Shown: piece after piece, positions 1-8,545 of the stretch
How positions within the stretch are numbered: the first letter of the stretch is position 1
Layout of the letters: each line of letters starts with the position of its first letter
Origin: Anaerovorax sp. IOR16
Lineage (GTDB): Bacteria; Bacillota; Clostridia; Peptostreptococcales; Anaerovoracaceae
DNA length: 64,000 nucleotides
NCBI RefSeq assembly: GCF_017168145.1
Contig: NZ_JADQTL010000011.1
Location: 248,001 to 312,000 of the forward strand
Direction of reading: 5' to 3'
Made by a program: the position numbers and the translations under genes
Notes under the pieces: generated by a model
What the model was told of the DNA's origin: nothing
The model's database searches: none
The model's input: only the letters and a program-made list of their open reading frames with translations

Positions 1-1
1 A

Positions 2-694
2 GCACTCGGAGAAAATACAAAAAATATGTATCGTCAACGAAACAAAGCACCTGCAACAAGAATGGGTATTGCAGCCTTATTGAGAGACGTTTTGATACAA
101 GCGGGACTCTATAAAAAAAGGAGTCAGCAAAATAAAGACCTGTATGATTTTCGCTTTGACGCAATGCTTCCTGTAATAGAAAAAGAGCTACCGTTGAAGG
201 TCCATGCGCACAGGTCGGACGATATATGCACCGCTCTGAGGATTGCAAAGGAATTCGATATTAAGATTTCCCTGGAACATTGCACAGAAGGATTTCTTGT
301 TGCACAGCAGCTTAAAGAAGCGAAAATGCCGGCCGTAATCGGACCTTTGCTCATTGCAAGAGGAAAAGACGAGCTGAAAAGACAATCACAGGATACACCA
401 GCGGTTTTATATAAAGCGGGAGTCAAATTTGCGATTATGAGTGATCATCCTTGCATGCCGGTTCACCTGCTGCTGTTAAGTGCTATTTTTGCATCCAAGC
501 ATGGTCTGCCTGAAAAAGAAGCCCTAAAAGCAGTCACTATTTATCCGGCTGAAATTACGAATATTGATGACAGAGTCGGTAGCCTGAGTGCAGGAAAAGA
601 TGCGGATTTTTTGATTTTAGACGGAGAACCGATGGATGCTAGAAGCCATGTTGTTTATACCTATATTGACGGGAAATTAGTTTATTCGGAATGA
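2..694 (+). CDS. Amidohydrolase-family metal-dependent hydrolase, C-terminal part (5' end outside window)
   Basis: The reading frame is open from the first bases of the window, so the true start lies upstream; the first in-frame ATG at 26 sits inside the conserved text (GENTKNMYRQRNKAPATR) and is not a start. The fragment holds typical amidohydrolase (imidazolonepropionase-like, TIM-barrel) metal-site motifs in order: HAHR, EHCTE and SDHP, then the C-terminal small-domain run VGSLSAGKDADFLILDGEP. Members hydrolyse amide or C-N bonds in cyclic or linear substrates in the cytoplasm; the substrate cannot be told from this piece. A permease gene follows about 20 bases downstream and an agmatinase-family gene after that, suggesting one unit for uptake or efflux and breakdown of a nitrogen compound (inference). 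Confidence 0.85.
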   Translation, partial: ALGENTKNMYRQRNKAPATRMGIAALLRDVLIQAGLYKKRSQQNKDLYDFRFDAMLPVIEKELPLKVHAHRSDDICTALRIAKEFDIKISLEHCTEGFLVAQQLKEAKMPAVIGPLLIARGKDELKRQSQDTPAVLYKAGVKFAIMSDHPCMPVHLLLLSAIFASKHGLPEKEALKAVTIYPAEITNIDDRVGSLSAGKDADFLILDGEPMDARSHVVYTYIDGKLVYSE

Positions 695-713
695 AGGAAA
701 GGAGATGAATTGG

Positions 714-1598
714 ATGCAGAAACAAAAAAGAATAGCAAATTTATCACTGATGATAATTGTATTTTTTTGGGGGTTTTCCTTCGTATGGTTAAAAATATGT
801 GCGGAGGAAATCAATGAAATGAGTCTGCTTGCTTTACGTTTTGGTATAGGCTTTATTTTTCCGTTTCTTTTGTTTATAAAAAAAATGGTACGAGTAAATC
901 GTGAAACGGTAAGGCATGGAATTGTCATAGGCATTATCCTATTTATTGCGTATGTTGGAGCTACCTACGGAGGATATAAAACATCAGCATCTAATGCAGG
1001 TTTTTTAGTTAGCTTATCCGTTATTATGATCCCGGTAATTGCTTTTTTTGTGACCCATAAAAAGCCTGAATGGAACGTAATCGTAAGCTGTATTATGGCA
1101 GTGGTCGGCGTTGCATTACTGACTTTTCACGGAGGATTGCATTTTAATTTTGGTGACGCATTATGCCTTCTGTGCTCTCTTTTTGTCGCATTTCAGATTA
1201 TGTATGCGGATACTATCCTTGAAAAGGTGGATGCCATCGCACTAGGAATTCTTCAAATAGGAATAGTTGCTTTGCTCTCGTTTGCAGGAACGATTTTAAC
1301 GGGACAGCTTGAGCTTCCGCAGACAAAAGCGGCATGGGGAGCTCTGCTCGTCTACGGGATAATAAATACTGCAGCGGCATTTATTGTGCAGATGACGGCG
1401 CAGCAATATACGACGCCGGAAAGTGTAGGGATTATATTCGCATTTGAACCAGCATTTAACGCGATTGCTGCAAACTTGTTTTTAGGGGAAATTCTTACAA
1501 AAAAAGGATACTTGGGAGGGATTCTTTTAATTTTGAGTCTCTTTATTGTAGAAAAAAGCGTTGCAGACAAGCTGAAAAGGTTATTCGTAAATGAATAA
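714..1598 (+). CDS. DMT-superfamily permease (EamA-type, about 10 membrane segments)
   Basis: A very hydrophobic protein of about 294 residues with two EamA-like halves. The first ends near the YVGATYGGYKTSASNAGFLVSL stretch, the second carries TPESVGIIFAFEPAFNAI close to the C terminus, as in drug/metabolite transporter family members. These transport amino acids, nucleobases or other small metabolites across the cytoplasmic membrane. An ATG at 705 is in frame but directly abuts the AAAGGAG ribosome site (698-704); the ATG at 714 has normal spacing and is preferred. It lies between an amidohydrolase and an agmatinase-family gene on the same strand, which hints at a shared substrate route. 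The substrate is not readable from sequence. Confidence 0.85.
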   Translation: MQKQKRIANLSLMIIVFFWGFSFVWLKICAEEINEMSLLALRFGIGFIFPFLLFIKKMVRVNRETVRHGIVIGIILFIAYVGATYGGYKTSASNAGFLVSLSVIMIPVIAFFVTHKKPEWNVIVSCIMAVVGVALLTFHGGLHFNFGDALCLLCSLFVAFQIMYADTILEKVDAIALGILQIGIVALLSFAGTILTGQLELPQTKAAWGALLVYGIINTAAAFIVQMTAQQYTTPESVGIIFAFEPAFNAIAANLFLGEILTKKGYLGGILLILSLFIVEKSVADKLKRLFVNE

Positions 1599-1685
1599 GC
1601 ATCTTATATTTTATGCAGCATTTGCTTCGTGGAGAAACGGAAAAAAATTGATTTTAATGCAGAAAATAGGATAAGGAGGAAGTGA

Positions 1686-2618
1686 ATGGTTCATTATAAA
1701 CCGAGAAGTTCTTTAAATTGTCCGCGATTTACAGGGATAAAAACATTTATGAGGCTACCGAATGTGCAAACTACAAAAGATATTGATTTTGCAATTGTAG
1801 GGATTCCGTTTGATACGGCAAGCACTTTTCGGATAGGCGCACGCTTTGCACCTTCGGCAATCCGGGACATGTCCGTAACCGTCAGACCGTATCATTTTGC
1901 ATTTAAAATAAACATACCCGACGTATTATCAGGTGTTGACTTTGGTGACATCAATATTGTACCGGGTTACATTGAGGAGTCTTATCAAAAAATAGAAGAA
2001 GGACTTCAGCCGCTTATAGACAATGATATAGTAGCGGTTTCATTAGGCGGCGATCATTCCGTCACGTTGCCTGAGCTCAGGGCAGTGGCAAAAAAATATG
2101 GACCGGTTGCACTAGTGCAATTTGATGCGCATATGGATACGGTAGATACTTATTTGGGGAAAAAATACAGCCATGCGACTTCATTTCGCCGTGCATGGGA
2201 AGAAGGATTGATTGATATGGAGCACTCGATACAGGTAGGGATACGAAGTCATTTTAAAACATTCCGTGATATCGGGTTTCAAGTAATTACCGCAGACATG
2301 GTCCGTGAACAGGGAATACAGTCTATCGGCGAACAGATTAGAGCTCGGGTCGGAAAGAAAAAGGCATTTTTTTCTTTTGATATTGATTTTGTTGATCCGG
2401 CATATGCGCCAGGGACGGGAACAATGGAAATCTGCGGATTCAGCAGTGACGAAACAGTTCGCATGATCAGGGAAACCAAGGGAATTCAGTTCGTTGGATT
2501 TGATTTGGTTGAAGTAATTCCCGCATATGATTCAGCGCAAATCACTTCTTTTTTAGCTGCCAACATCATTCAGGAATTTTTAGGGCTGATTGCTTTTAAT
2601 AAATTAGAAGATTATTAA
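1686..2618 (+). CDS. Agmatinase/arginase-family ureohydrolase
   Basis: A 310-residue ureohydrolase, normal length for agmatinase. All manganese ligands are visible: GGDHS (H124), DAHMDT (D147, H149, D151) and SFDIDFVDP (D232, D234), followed by the APGTGT loop characteristic of agmatinase-like members. The family hydrolyses guanidino groups (agmatine, guanidinobutyrate, related compounds) to urea plus an amine. No polyamine genes are adjacent, so agmatine is only the default guess; the amidohydrolase and permease upstream suggest a catabolic role. The start is ATG 1686 after an AAGGAGG site. The gene ends just before a strong terminator. Confidence 0.88.
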   Translation: MVHYKPRSSLNCPRFTGIKTFMRLPNVQTTKDIDFAIVGIPFDTASTFRIGARFAPSAIRDMSVTVRPYHFAFKINIPDVLSGVDFGDINIVPGYIEESYQKIEEGLQPLIDNDIVAVSLGGDHSVTLPELRAVAKKYGPVALVQFDAHMDTVDTYLGKKYSHATSFRRAWEEGLIDMEHSIQVGIRSHFKTFRDIGFQVITADMVREQGIQSIGEQIRARVGKKKAFFSFDIDFVDPAYAPGTGTMEICGFSSDETVRMIRETKGIQFVGFDLVEVIPAYDSAQITSFLAANIIQEFLGLIAFNKLEDY

Positions 2619-2623
2619 TTTTT

Positions 2624-2656
2624 AAAAGCCGAGGGAGTAAAATACCTCGGCTTTTA
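2624..2656 (+). terminator. Intrinsic terminator after the agmatinase-family gene
   Basis: Perfect 11-bp arms (AAAAGCCGAGG / CCTCGGCTTTT) with a 10-base loop and a terminal T-rich tract, 5 bases after the stop codon. Confidence 0.9.
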
Positions 2657-2699
2657 TTTACAATTTGAAAGTTTTGAATGAGTAGGGGAATAAGATATA

Positions 2700-3035
2700 T
2701 TAACAAAAAATAACTTGTATTAAGAACATATACAAGTAGGTTCCACCTCCGATACTGATTAGTACATTATTCATCCACTCATGTAAAATTACAATAAATA
2801 TTATGGATAGTAATTCAGGGATACCATATGGTGAACATTCCATTGAAATACCTTTTAGACAGTAAACGACTAATAATCCCATCATGGCAGGAGGTAATAC
2901 CCTTCCCAAATATGTAATAAAAATAGGTGGCTCTTTGGTTTCCGGAAACAGTATAAATGGTGCAAATCTTGTAATAACTGCTCCTAAAGCAATTGCTAGT
3001 ATCGTAATAAGTGTTTGAGTTCCCGTTAATTGCAT
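2700..3035 (-). CDS. azlD: AzlD-family branched-chain amino acid exporter subunit
   Basis: A small membrane protein of 111 residues with about four hydrophobic segments and the RFAPF motif typical of AzlD (LGAVITRFAPFILFPE). AzlD works with AzlC in exporting branched-chain amino acids or their analogues. The frame is open further upstream, but the ATG at 3035 has a good GGGAGG site in front, and upstream residues are an out-of-register read of azlC. The start overlaps the end of azlC by 10 bases, indicating translational coupling. Confidence 0.85.
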   Translation of the reverse strand: MQLTGTQTLITILAIALGAVITRFAPFILFPETKEPPIFITYLGRVLPPAMMGLLVVYCLKGISMECSPYGIPELLSIIFIVILHEWMNNVLISIGGGTYLYMFLIQVIFC

Positions 3036-3730
3036 AGTTTTTTCCTCCCAATTAATAGTGTCACTAAAATGATAATCATTGCAGGAATCACTAAATGATT
3101 CTGACCAAATAGGAACAAACTGATTAAGGTACCTATAATCCCAATCATTGCAGATAACCGATTGTTGGGAGTTTTCCATTGTTCTAGGAAAAGAACTACA
3201 AACAATGAAGTCAGTACAAAATCCAAACCTGTCGTATTAAAATGTACATATTTCCCTGCAACAGAACCTAAAAATGTTCCTAGTACCCAGTAGATATAAT
3301 TAAGTAAAGAAATAGAAAGATAAAAATACTTTCGATTAATTCCATCAGGTATTGTAACACTTGATGAAATAGAAAATGTTTCATCACATAATACATAAAT
3401 TAAAAAAGCTCTCGCTTTTCCCAATCCCTTATATTTTTCTAGCATGGAAATACCGTAAAACAAATGTCTGGCATTTACCATTAAGCTTAGTGTAAAAGCT
3501 TGCATTGGATTAAACGCTATCGTAAGCAATGTAATCGCAACAAACTGCATACTGCCACAAAATGCAATAGCACTCATTAGAACCGACCAAATTAGTCCAT
3601 ACCCTTTTGTTTGCATTAGAACACCATATGCCATGCCTAAAACTAAAAATCCTGTTAGTACGGGAATCGTACTAGGAAATGCGAGGGTAAATGCTTTCAA
3701 AAAATCTTTCTTTACACCTGTTTTTATCAT
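3026..3730 (-). CDS. azlC: AzlC-family branched-chain amino acid exporter subunit
   Basis: An integral membrane protein of about 234 residues. AzlC hallmarks are visible: an N-terminal AF..AFP.TIPVLTGFLVLGMAYGVL stretch, SAIAFCGSMQFVAITLL and the NARHLFYGISML segment. It forms the main channel of the AzlCD exporter. ATG 3730 is chosen because an AAGGAG site lies upstream (spacing is rather long, about 12); the longer start at 3778 lies inside the operator palindrome and lacks a site. It is divergent from an XRE-cupin regulator that is its likely repressor. Confidence 0.85.
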   Translation of the reverse strand: MIKTGVKKDFLKAFTLAFPSTIPVLTGFLVLGMAYGVLMQTKGYGLIWSVLMSAIAFCGSMQFVAITLLTIAFNPMQAFTLSLMVNARHLFYGISMLEKYKGLGKARAFLIYVLCDETFSISSSVTIPDGINRKYFYLSISLLNYIYWVLGTFLGSVAGKYVHFNTTGLDFVLTSLFVVLFLEQWKTPNNRLSAMIGIIGTLISLFLFGQNHLVIPAMIIILVTLLIGRKKLCN

Positions 3731-3754
3731 ATTTTTCTTGCACTCCTTACTTTT

Positions 3755-3781
3755 CAATTGTACAATAATATTGTACAATTG
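3755..3781. promoter_or_regulatory. 27-bp perfect palindrome, probable operator of the azlCD regulator
   Basis: Arms CAATTGTACAA (3755-3765) and TTGTACAATTG (3771-3781) around TAATA. It sits between azlC and the divergent regulator. A partial copy (ATTGTAATATATAATTGTCAATTG region, about 3813-3836) lies nearer the regulator start. Its role as an operator is inferred from position and symmetry. Confidence 0.65.
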
Positions 3782-3854
3782 TTAAATATATTTTGTTCTT
3801 TATATTTTACGATTGTAATATATAATTGTCAATTGTTTTTAGGAGAACAATCAT

Positions 3855-4406
3855 ATGAATATTAATCTAATCATTGCTGAAAATCTAAAGAGACTTAGAA
3901 GAGAGCGAAATTTTAGCCTTGGGCAGCTTTCAGAATTAAGTGAAGTAAGTAAAGTGATGCTATCCCAAATTGAGAAGGGCGAAACAAACCCTACGATTAA
4001 TACGATTTGGAAAATTGCAAATGGATTGAAAGTCCCATATACAGCTCTTTTAGAACAGCAAATGAACTATACATCTATTATAAGAAAAAATGATATTATG
4101 GAACAGTCTAGTAATGAAGGACATTATCGAATCTATTGCTATTATTCCAATACGCCGCAACGAAATTTTGAACTATTTCAAATTGAATTGGATTCTGGCT
4201 ATAGCTATACGTCTATTGGGCATTCAGAAAAATCGCAGGAATACATTATGGTGTTAGAGGGTGAACTTACTTTAACAATAGATCATCAAAACTATGTTTT
4301 GAAGCCTAACGATTCCATTAATTTTATAGCATCCAAAGAACATATTTATTGCTCAAGTGGACCCCAAACATTAAAGGCAGTGGTTACTAATTTTTATCCT
4401 GTTTGA
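3855..4406 (+). CDS. XRE-family regulator with C-terminal cupin domain
   Basis: 183 residues. Residues about 8-62 form a helix-turn-helix of the XRE class (LKRLRRERNFSLGQLSELSEV, then LSQIEKGETNPTINTIWKIA). Residues about 105-178 form a cupin_2 barrel (GHSEKSQEYIMVLEGELTLTI, LKPNDSINFIASKEHIY). Regulators of this architecture often sit beside the transporter they control and sense a small ligand through the cupin. Here the gene is divergent from azlCD with a 27-bp palindrome between them, so local repression of the exporter is the simplest model. Start ATG 3855 follows AGGAG. Confidence 0.88.
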   Translation: MNINLIIAENLKRLRRERNFSLGQLSELSEVSKVMLSQIEKGETNPTINTIWKIANGLKVPYTALLEQQMNYTSIIRKNDIMEQSSNEGHYRIYCYYSNTPQRNFELFQIELDSGYSYTSIGHSEKSQEYIMVLEGELTLTIDHQNYVLKPNDSINFIASKEHIYCSSGPQTLKAVVTNFYPV

Positions 4407-4511
4407 ATCGTAAAAATAATTCATACGAATAATTCACAAATAAAGACCTCATAATCTTATACAGGATGAAATATAAGTAATGCATTCTAATAAGGTGATG
4501 GGGTTTTCAGA

Positions 4512-5966
4512 ATGAAAAAGCGAGTAATCATTATTGGAGCAGGAATCGGTGGGCTCTCTGCCGGTGCTCGGCTCTTAAAAAAAGGATATGATGTTATCAT
4601 CATAGAAAAAAATTCAAAATGTGGCGGAAAAACTGGTGTAATAAAAGAAGCTGGGTTTACCTTTGATTTGACTGCTTCAATATTAATGATGCCGCAAGAA
4701 TATAAAAACATACTTGATGAATTAGGTCTTAAATTAGATTTTATAAAACTTGACCCAAATTATCGAGTTTATTATGCTGATCAAAAGATCACTGACTATT
4801 ATACCGATTTGCCAAAGACATTGCAGGAGATTGGAAAAATTAATCCACATGACGAAAGAGGATATTTAAAGTTTTTGTCGAACACTTATAAAAAATATGA
4901 GATTGCTTATCAGACCTTTTTAAATCGCAATTTTGATTCAAAAGACGATATTTTCAACAATCACGTAATAAAAAGTTTAATCCAAGTAAATCCTATAACT
5001 CATTCTTATCATTATATTTCAAAATACATTAAAGATGAAAAAGTACGTAACTTTCTGGCATTCCAAACTATGTACATTGGAGTGAATCCATTTAAAAGTT
5101 CTAATATGTACACGCTTATTCCTATGATTTCTGCCGTCAAGGGTTTATGGTATTTAAAAGGAGGCATGCATTCTTTTATAAATATTCTGGAAAATTATAT
5201 TAGAGAACATGGAGGAACGATTGAATTAAATACAATATGTGAGAAGTTTCTTCTAGATAAAAGTAACATAAAAGGTATAAAAACCAATCGGGGAAGTATA
5301 TATGGCGATGTTATTGTTTGTAATAGTGATTATACCTATTCGATGAAAACCTTCTATCAAACTAATTTAGCGGATATTAAAAGCATAAACAGAACCTATA
5401 ATTACTCCTGTTCCGTATTTATGGCTTATTTAGGTTTAAAGAAAAAGTATCCCTCTTTGGGTGTGCATAATATATATATTGGTCCACATTTCAAAAAGAA
5501 TATACAGCAAGCATTTAAAGGTAAAATTCCTTCTGAACCATCCTTTTATTTATATTGCCCTACTAAAATCGATTCTACTATGGCTCCGAAAGGAAAGGAA
5601 GCGATTAATGTGATGATAAGAGTCCCCAACACATTGGATAAAAAAATAGAATGGAATGAGACAGATATAAGACAGATGAGAGGACGACTTATACGATCCT
5701 TGCAAAGTTTAAAGGATTTAAACGACATCAAAGAGAACATTGAGTTTGAAAAATATCTGACCCCAAAAGACTTGGAACAAACTTTTAATTGCAGCTATGG
5801 TAATGCTTTTGGAATCAGTCATAATTTAACCCAGACTTCATTTTTTCGGCCGCAGATTAAGTCGCGGGAATTAGACAATCTATATTTTATAGGAGATAGT
5901 GTACATCCGGGTACTGGAGTTTCGTTAGTCTTACTCGGTAGTAAATTATTATGCGAGTATTTATAA
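4512..5966 (+). CDS. CrtI/CrtN-type FAD-dependent carotenoid (phytoene) desaturase-like oxidoreductase
   Basis: 484 residues. The N terminus has the dinucleotide-binding GAGIGG (residues 9-14) followed by IIEKNSKCGGKTG, and the C terminus has GDSVHPGTGVSLVLLGSK, the bacterial phytoene/diapophytoene desaturase signature. Such enzymes remove hydrogens from C30/C40 isoprenoid chains at the membrane using FAD; related family members act as retinol saturases or other polyene oxidoreductases. No phytoene or squalene synthase gene is nearby, so the substrate is open. It stands alone, with an unrelated gene convergent downstream and a shared terminator. The ribosome site is weak (AAGGTG, about 12 bases upstream). 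Confidence 0.8.
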   Translation: MKKRVIIIGAGIGGLSAGARLLKKGYDVIIIEKNSKCGGKTGVIKEAGFTFDLTASILMMPQEYKNILDELGLKLDFIKLDPNYRVYYADQKITDYYTDLPKTLQEIGKINPHDERGYLKFLSNTYKKYEIAYQTFLNRNFDSKDDIFNNHVIKSLIQVNPITHSYHYISKYIKDEKVRNFLAFQTMYIGVNPFKSSNMYTLIPMISAVKGLWYLKGGMHSFINILENYIREHGGTIELNTICEKFLLDKSNIKGIKTNRGSIYGDVIVCNSDYTYSMKTFYQTNLADIKSINRTYNYSCSVFMAYLGLKKKYPSLGVHNIYIGPHFKKNIQQAFKGKIPSEPSFYLYCPTKIDSTMAPKGKEAINVMIRVPNTLDKKIEWNETDIRQMRGRLIRSLQSLKDLNDIKENIEFEKYLTPKDLEQTFNCSYGNAFGISHNLTQTSFFRPQIKSRELDNLYFIGDSVHPGTGVSLVLLGSKLLCEYL

Positions 5967-5980
5967 GAAAATGGAAAATA

Positions 5981-6018
5981 AGAAAGACAGGTTACGTCCT
6001 CCTGTCTTTCTACTTTTT
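5981..6018. terminator. Bidirectional intrinsic terminator between convergent genes
   Basis: Arms AGAAAGACAGG (5981-5991) and CCTGTCTTTCT (6001-6011), then a T-rich run. It serves the desaturase gene and overlaps the 3' end of the minus-strand gene. Confidence 0.85.
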
Positions 6019-6549
6019 AAATTGCTTTAAGAAGCTATGATATCTGAGTTTTAAATATGTTAGATGGATATAAAATCGATGGTACAGTGTTAAATCGTTA
6101 TTTGATCTTATCACTACAATAAACCCATCTATTACAGATGTATTTGGATCTTTTGAGAGATATTTATACATAATGAAATTAATATGGTTGATCATATCAA
6201 TATTCGGTGTAGAAAGAAATGTGAAAAGATAATATCTGCGATATTTAGTTGGATGTCTTAATTCAATCTCTAAAATGTCTTTTGGTATTTTTTTTCTTAT
6301 AATAGATACAATTGTATCAAAATAATGATCTACATAGCGAAGGAATATCTCTTTTTTTAAGATTTTTAATTCATATAGAAGTAGCAGATAAAAGGATACA
6401 CCTATAAAGATTGCAATTACGAAAGCATACATAAAATTATTATAACAGAGAAAGAAATTCACAAATCCTATCAATACAAATAAATAGGTGCATGGTTGTA
6501 ATTTTCTTATTAATTGAAGCCGTTTTTTTTCATATTGAGTTAAATATAT
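6010..6549 (-). CDS. Small membrane protein of unknown function
   Basis: Not recognised. The frame encodes two closely spaced hydrophobic segments near the N terminus, then a basic, Tyr-rich soluble part ending LKLRYHSFLKQFKK. The first canonical start in frame is TTG at 6474, but the frame continues upstream with protein-like sequence (IYLTQYEKKRLQLIRKL) to an excellent AAGGAGG site at 6558-6564. The only codons at usable distance from that site are ATA (6549) or ATT (6555). An ATG at 6533 would be in frame only if the adjoining A8 run had nine A residues. The upper boundary is therefore uncertain; the gene itself is plausible. Confidence 0.55.
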   Translation of the reverse strand: MYLTQYEKKRLQLIRKLQPCTYLFVLIGFVNFFLCYNNFMYAFVIAIFIGVSFYLLLLYELKILKKEIFLRYVDHYFDTIVSIIRKKIPKDILEIELRHPTKYRRYYLFTFLSTPNIDMINHINFIMYKYLSKDPNTSVIDGFIVVIRSNNDLTLYHRFYIHLTYLKLRYHSFLKQFKK

Positions 6550-6710
6550 GACAATCTCCTCCTTGCTGGCAACTCATTTACATAGTTCGATTGTACCATA
6601 GTAAGAAATAGAAGTCTAAAATGTGAAAGAATGTATGGATTCTTTTTCTTGCGAACCCATTTTTTTTATGATAAATTCAACATTAAGAAAGGTTGCAAAT
6701 AGGAGAGTTT

Positions 6711-7622
6711 ATGAGTATAGGGTATGCATGTTTAACCATAGATGTTCCGAATACAGATATTAAGAGTTGTATGATGAAAAATGCAAGTAATGAGAAACTT
6801 CTTGAGTTAATTACTTACAACTTAAATTCTCTAGAAAATATCATTGATTATAATATAAATAATAATATTCTATTATTTCGGATTAGTTCAGGTATTATTC
6901 CGTTCGGATCTAGTTCCGTCAATCAATTAAAATGGTGGGAGATCTTTGAATCACAACTATCTAAGATTGGTGAGAAAATTAAAAATAATAATTTGAGAGT
7001 TTCCATGCATCCAGGGCAATATACAGTGCTGAATACTCCTAAAAAAGAAGTATTAGAGAATTCCATTGCAGATTTGCATTATCATGGGCAATTTTTAAAG
7101 AGTCTTGGAGTGAATGATACTCATAAAATAATTATTCATATCGGTGGAGTGTATGGAGATAAGAATCATGCTATGGAACGATTTATCTGCCGTTTTAGTT
7201 TACTCGATAAAGAACTGAAACAAAGAATTGTAATTGAAAATGATGATAAATCTTATAACATCAACGATGTACTCGAGATTGGGAGTCAACTATCCATTCC
7301 TGTTGTTTATGATAATTTACACAATTACGTAAATCCTTACGATAAAAGTAAAGCGGACAATGTTTGGATTAATGAATGTGAAAAAACCTGGAAAGCCAAA
7401 GATGGTTTACAAAAAATACATTATTCCCAACAAGAGCCGTTTAAAAAACCAGGTTCTCATTCGAATCACATAGATATGAATGAATTTAGTCAATTTTATA
7501 AGACTTTAGAAAGAGATAATATTGATATTATGTTGGAGGTAAAAGATAAAAATCTTTCGGCAATTCAATGCATCAATTACATTTTGAATAAGGAATTAAG
7601 CAGTATACACAAAAGAAAATAA
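6711..7622 (+). CDS. uvsE: UV DNA damage endonuclease (UvsE/UvdE family)
   Basis: 303 residues, the usual bacterial length. A TIM-barrel repair enzyme that nicks 5' of UV photoproducts using metal ions. Family motifs in order: MSIGYACLT at the N terminus, LFRISSGIIPFGSS, SMHPGQYTVLN, IIHIGGVYGDK, VIENDDKSYN, PVVYDNLHN, HYSQQEP, GSHSNHID and MLEVKDK. The start is ATG 6711, after AGGAG; an in-frame TTG at 6693 is earlier but has no ribosome site. It appears to be in one unit with the sensor gene 25 bases downstream, which is now broken. Confidence 0.92.
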   Translation: MSIGYACLTIDVPNTDIKSCMMKNASNEKLLELITYNLNSLENIIDYNINNNILLFRISSGIIPFGSSSVNQLKWWEIFESQLSKIGEKIKNNNLRVSMHPGQYTVLNTPKKEVLENSIADLHYHGQFLKSLGVNDTHKIIIHIGGVYGDKNHAMERFICRFSLLDKELKQRIVIENDDKSYNINDVLEIGSQLSIPVVYDNLHNYVNPYDKSKADNVWINECEKTWKAKDGLQKIHYSQQEPFKKPGSHSNHIDMNEFSQFYKTLERDNIDIMLEVKDKNLSAIQCINYILNKELSSIHKRK

Positions 7623-7647
7623 GGTAGCCAATCAGGAGAGATTCTAT

Positions 7648-8545
7648 ATGAAAAAGTTTCATTTTATATATATAAAAAATATTTTAAAGATTTATTCGAT
7701 CATTACGATTCCTTTTTTACTGTTATCAATATCTCTTTATAGTTATCTTTCAGAGATTGAAATAGAAAAGGCAAAAGAAATTATTATCGGAGAGCAGAAA
7801 CAAAGAGCAGCTGTTATTAATTACATTATGCAAGATACATTTAAAGAGTTGAACGAAAACGTATATGTCATAAGAAATTCCAATGAAACGAATGATTATC
7901 TGAATCAAGAGAATAAGAAAAATTTTTTAGAGGCAGAACAGCTATTTTTAAGAATTGCAAACAATAAGAAAAGTTTTGATCAAATTCGTTTAATTAACAG
8001 AAATGGGAAAGAAGTAATTCGAGTTAATAATAGCAGTGAAGGGGCATATTTAGTTCCACAAAATGAATTGCAAGACAAGAGCGATCGATATTATTATGAA
8101 ATAACCAGTAAGTTAAATGAGGGTGAAATATTTATATCCGATATGGACTTAAATAAGGAAAACGGAGAAATTGAAGTACCATATAAACCGATGATTCGAA
8201 TTGCAGCTCCTTTGTACTCCAGTGATCATGTTTATAAAGGTATATTAATTGTAAATTATTTGGGAAATGATTTATTAAACGTATTTCATGAGCAATTTAA
8301 AAATTCAGAATATAGTTTTATTGAGCCGGCTTTTTTAAATGAAAACGGTTATTATTTATTTCATTTAACGAAGGACAAAACATTTGGATTTATGTTTCAG
8401 GATAAGGTTGATTCTACACTCGCAGTGGAGCAACCTACATTATGGAATGAGATAAGGCAGAAGGAAAATGGTTATTATCAAAAAGATAATAATATAGTCT
8501 TTTTTATGAAAGTAAATCCTTTAACACAAATAAACTCAAATGATA
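7648..8545 (+). pseudogene. N-terminal fragment of a dCache-PAS-GGDEF(degenerate)-EAL signalling protein, cut by an insertion sequence
   Basis: The first 299 codons of a membrane sensor: an N-terminal transmembrane helix (residues about 12-33) and an extracytoplasmic double-Cache-like domain (motifs IRLINRNGKEVIRV and MIRIAAPLYSS...GILIVNYLG). The frame runs into the insertion element at 8546 and stops at 8583 within it. Removing the element and one copy of the 9-bp duplication joins codons exactly (...NSND|TMELSW...) to the downstream fragment beginning at 10036. The start ATG 7648 follows AGGAGAG. The truncated product would be a sensor without an output domain. Confidence 0.88.
8537..8545. 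repeat. Target-site duplication, left copy
   Basis: CAAATGATA, repeated exactly at 10027-10035 on the other side of the insertion element. IS256-family elements make 8- or 9-bp duplications. Confidence 0.88.
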
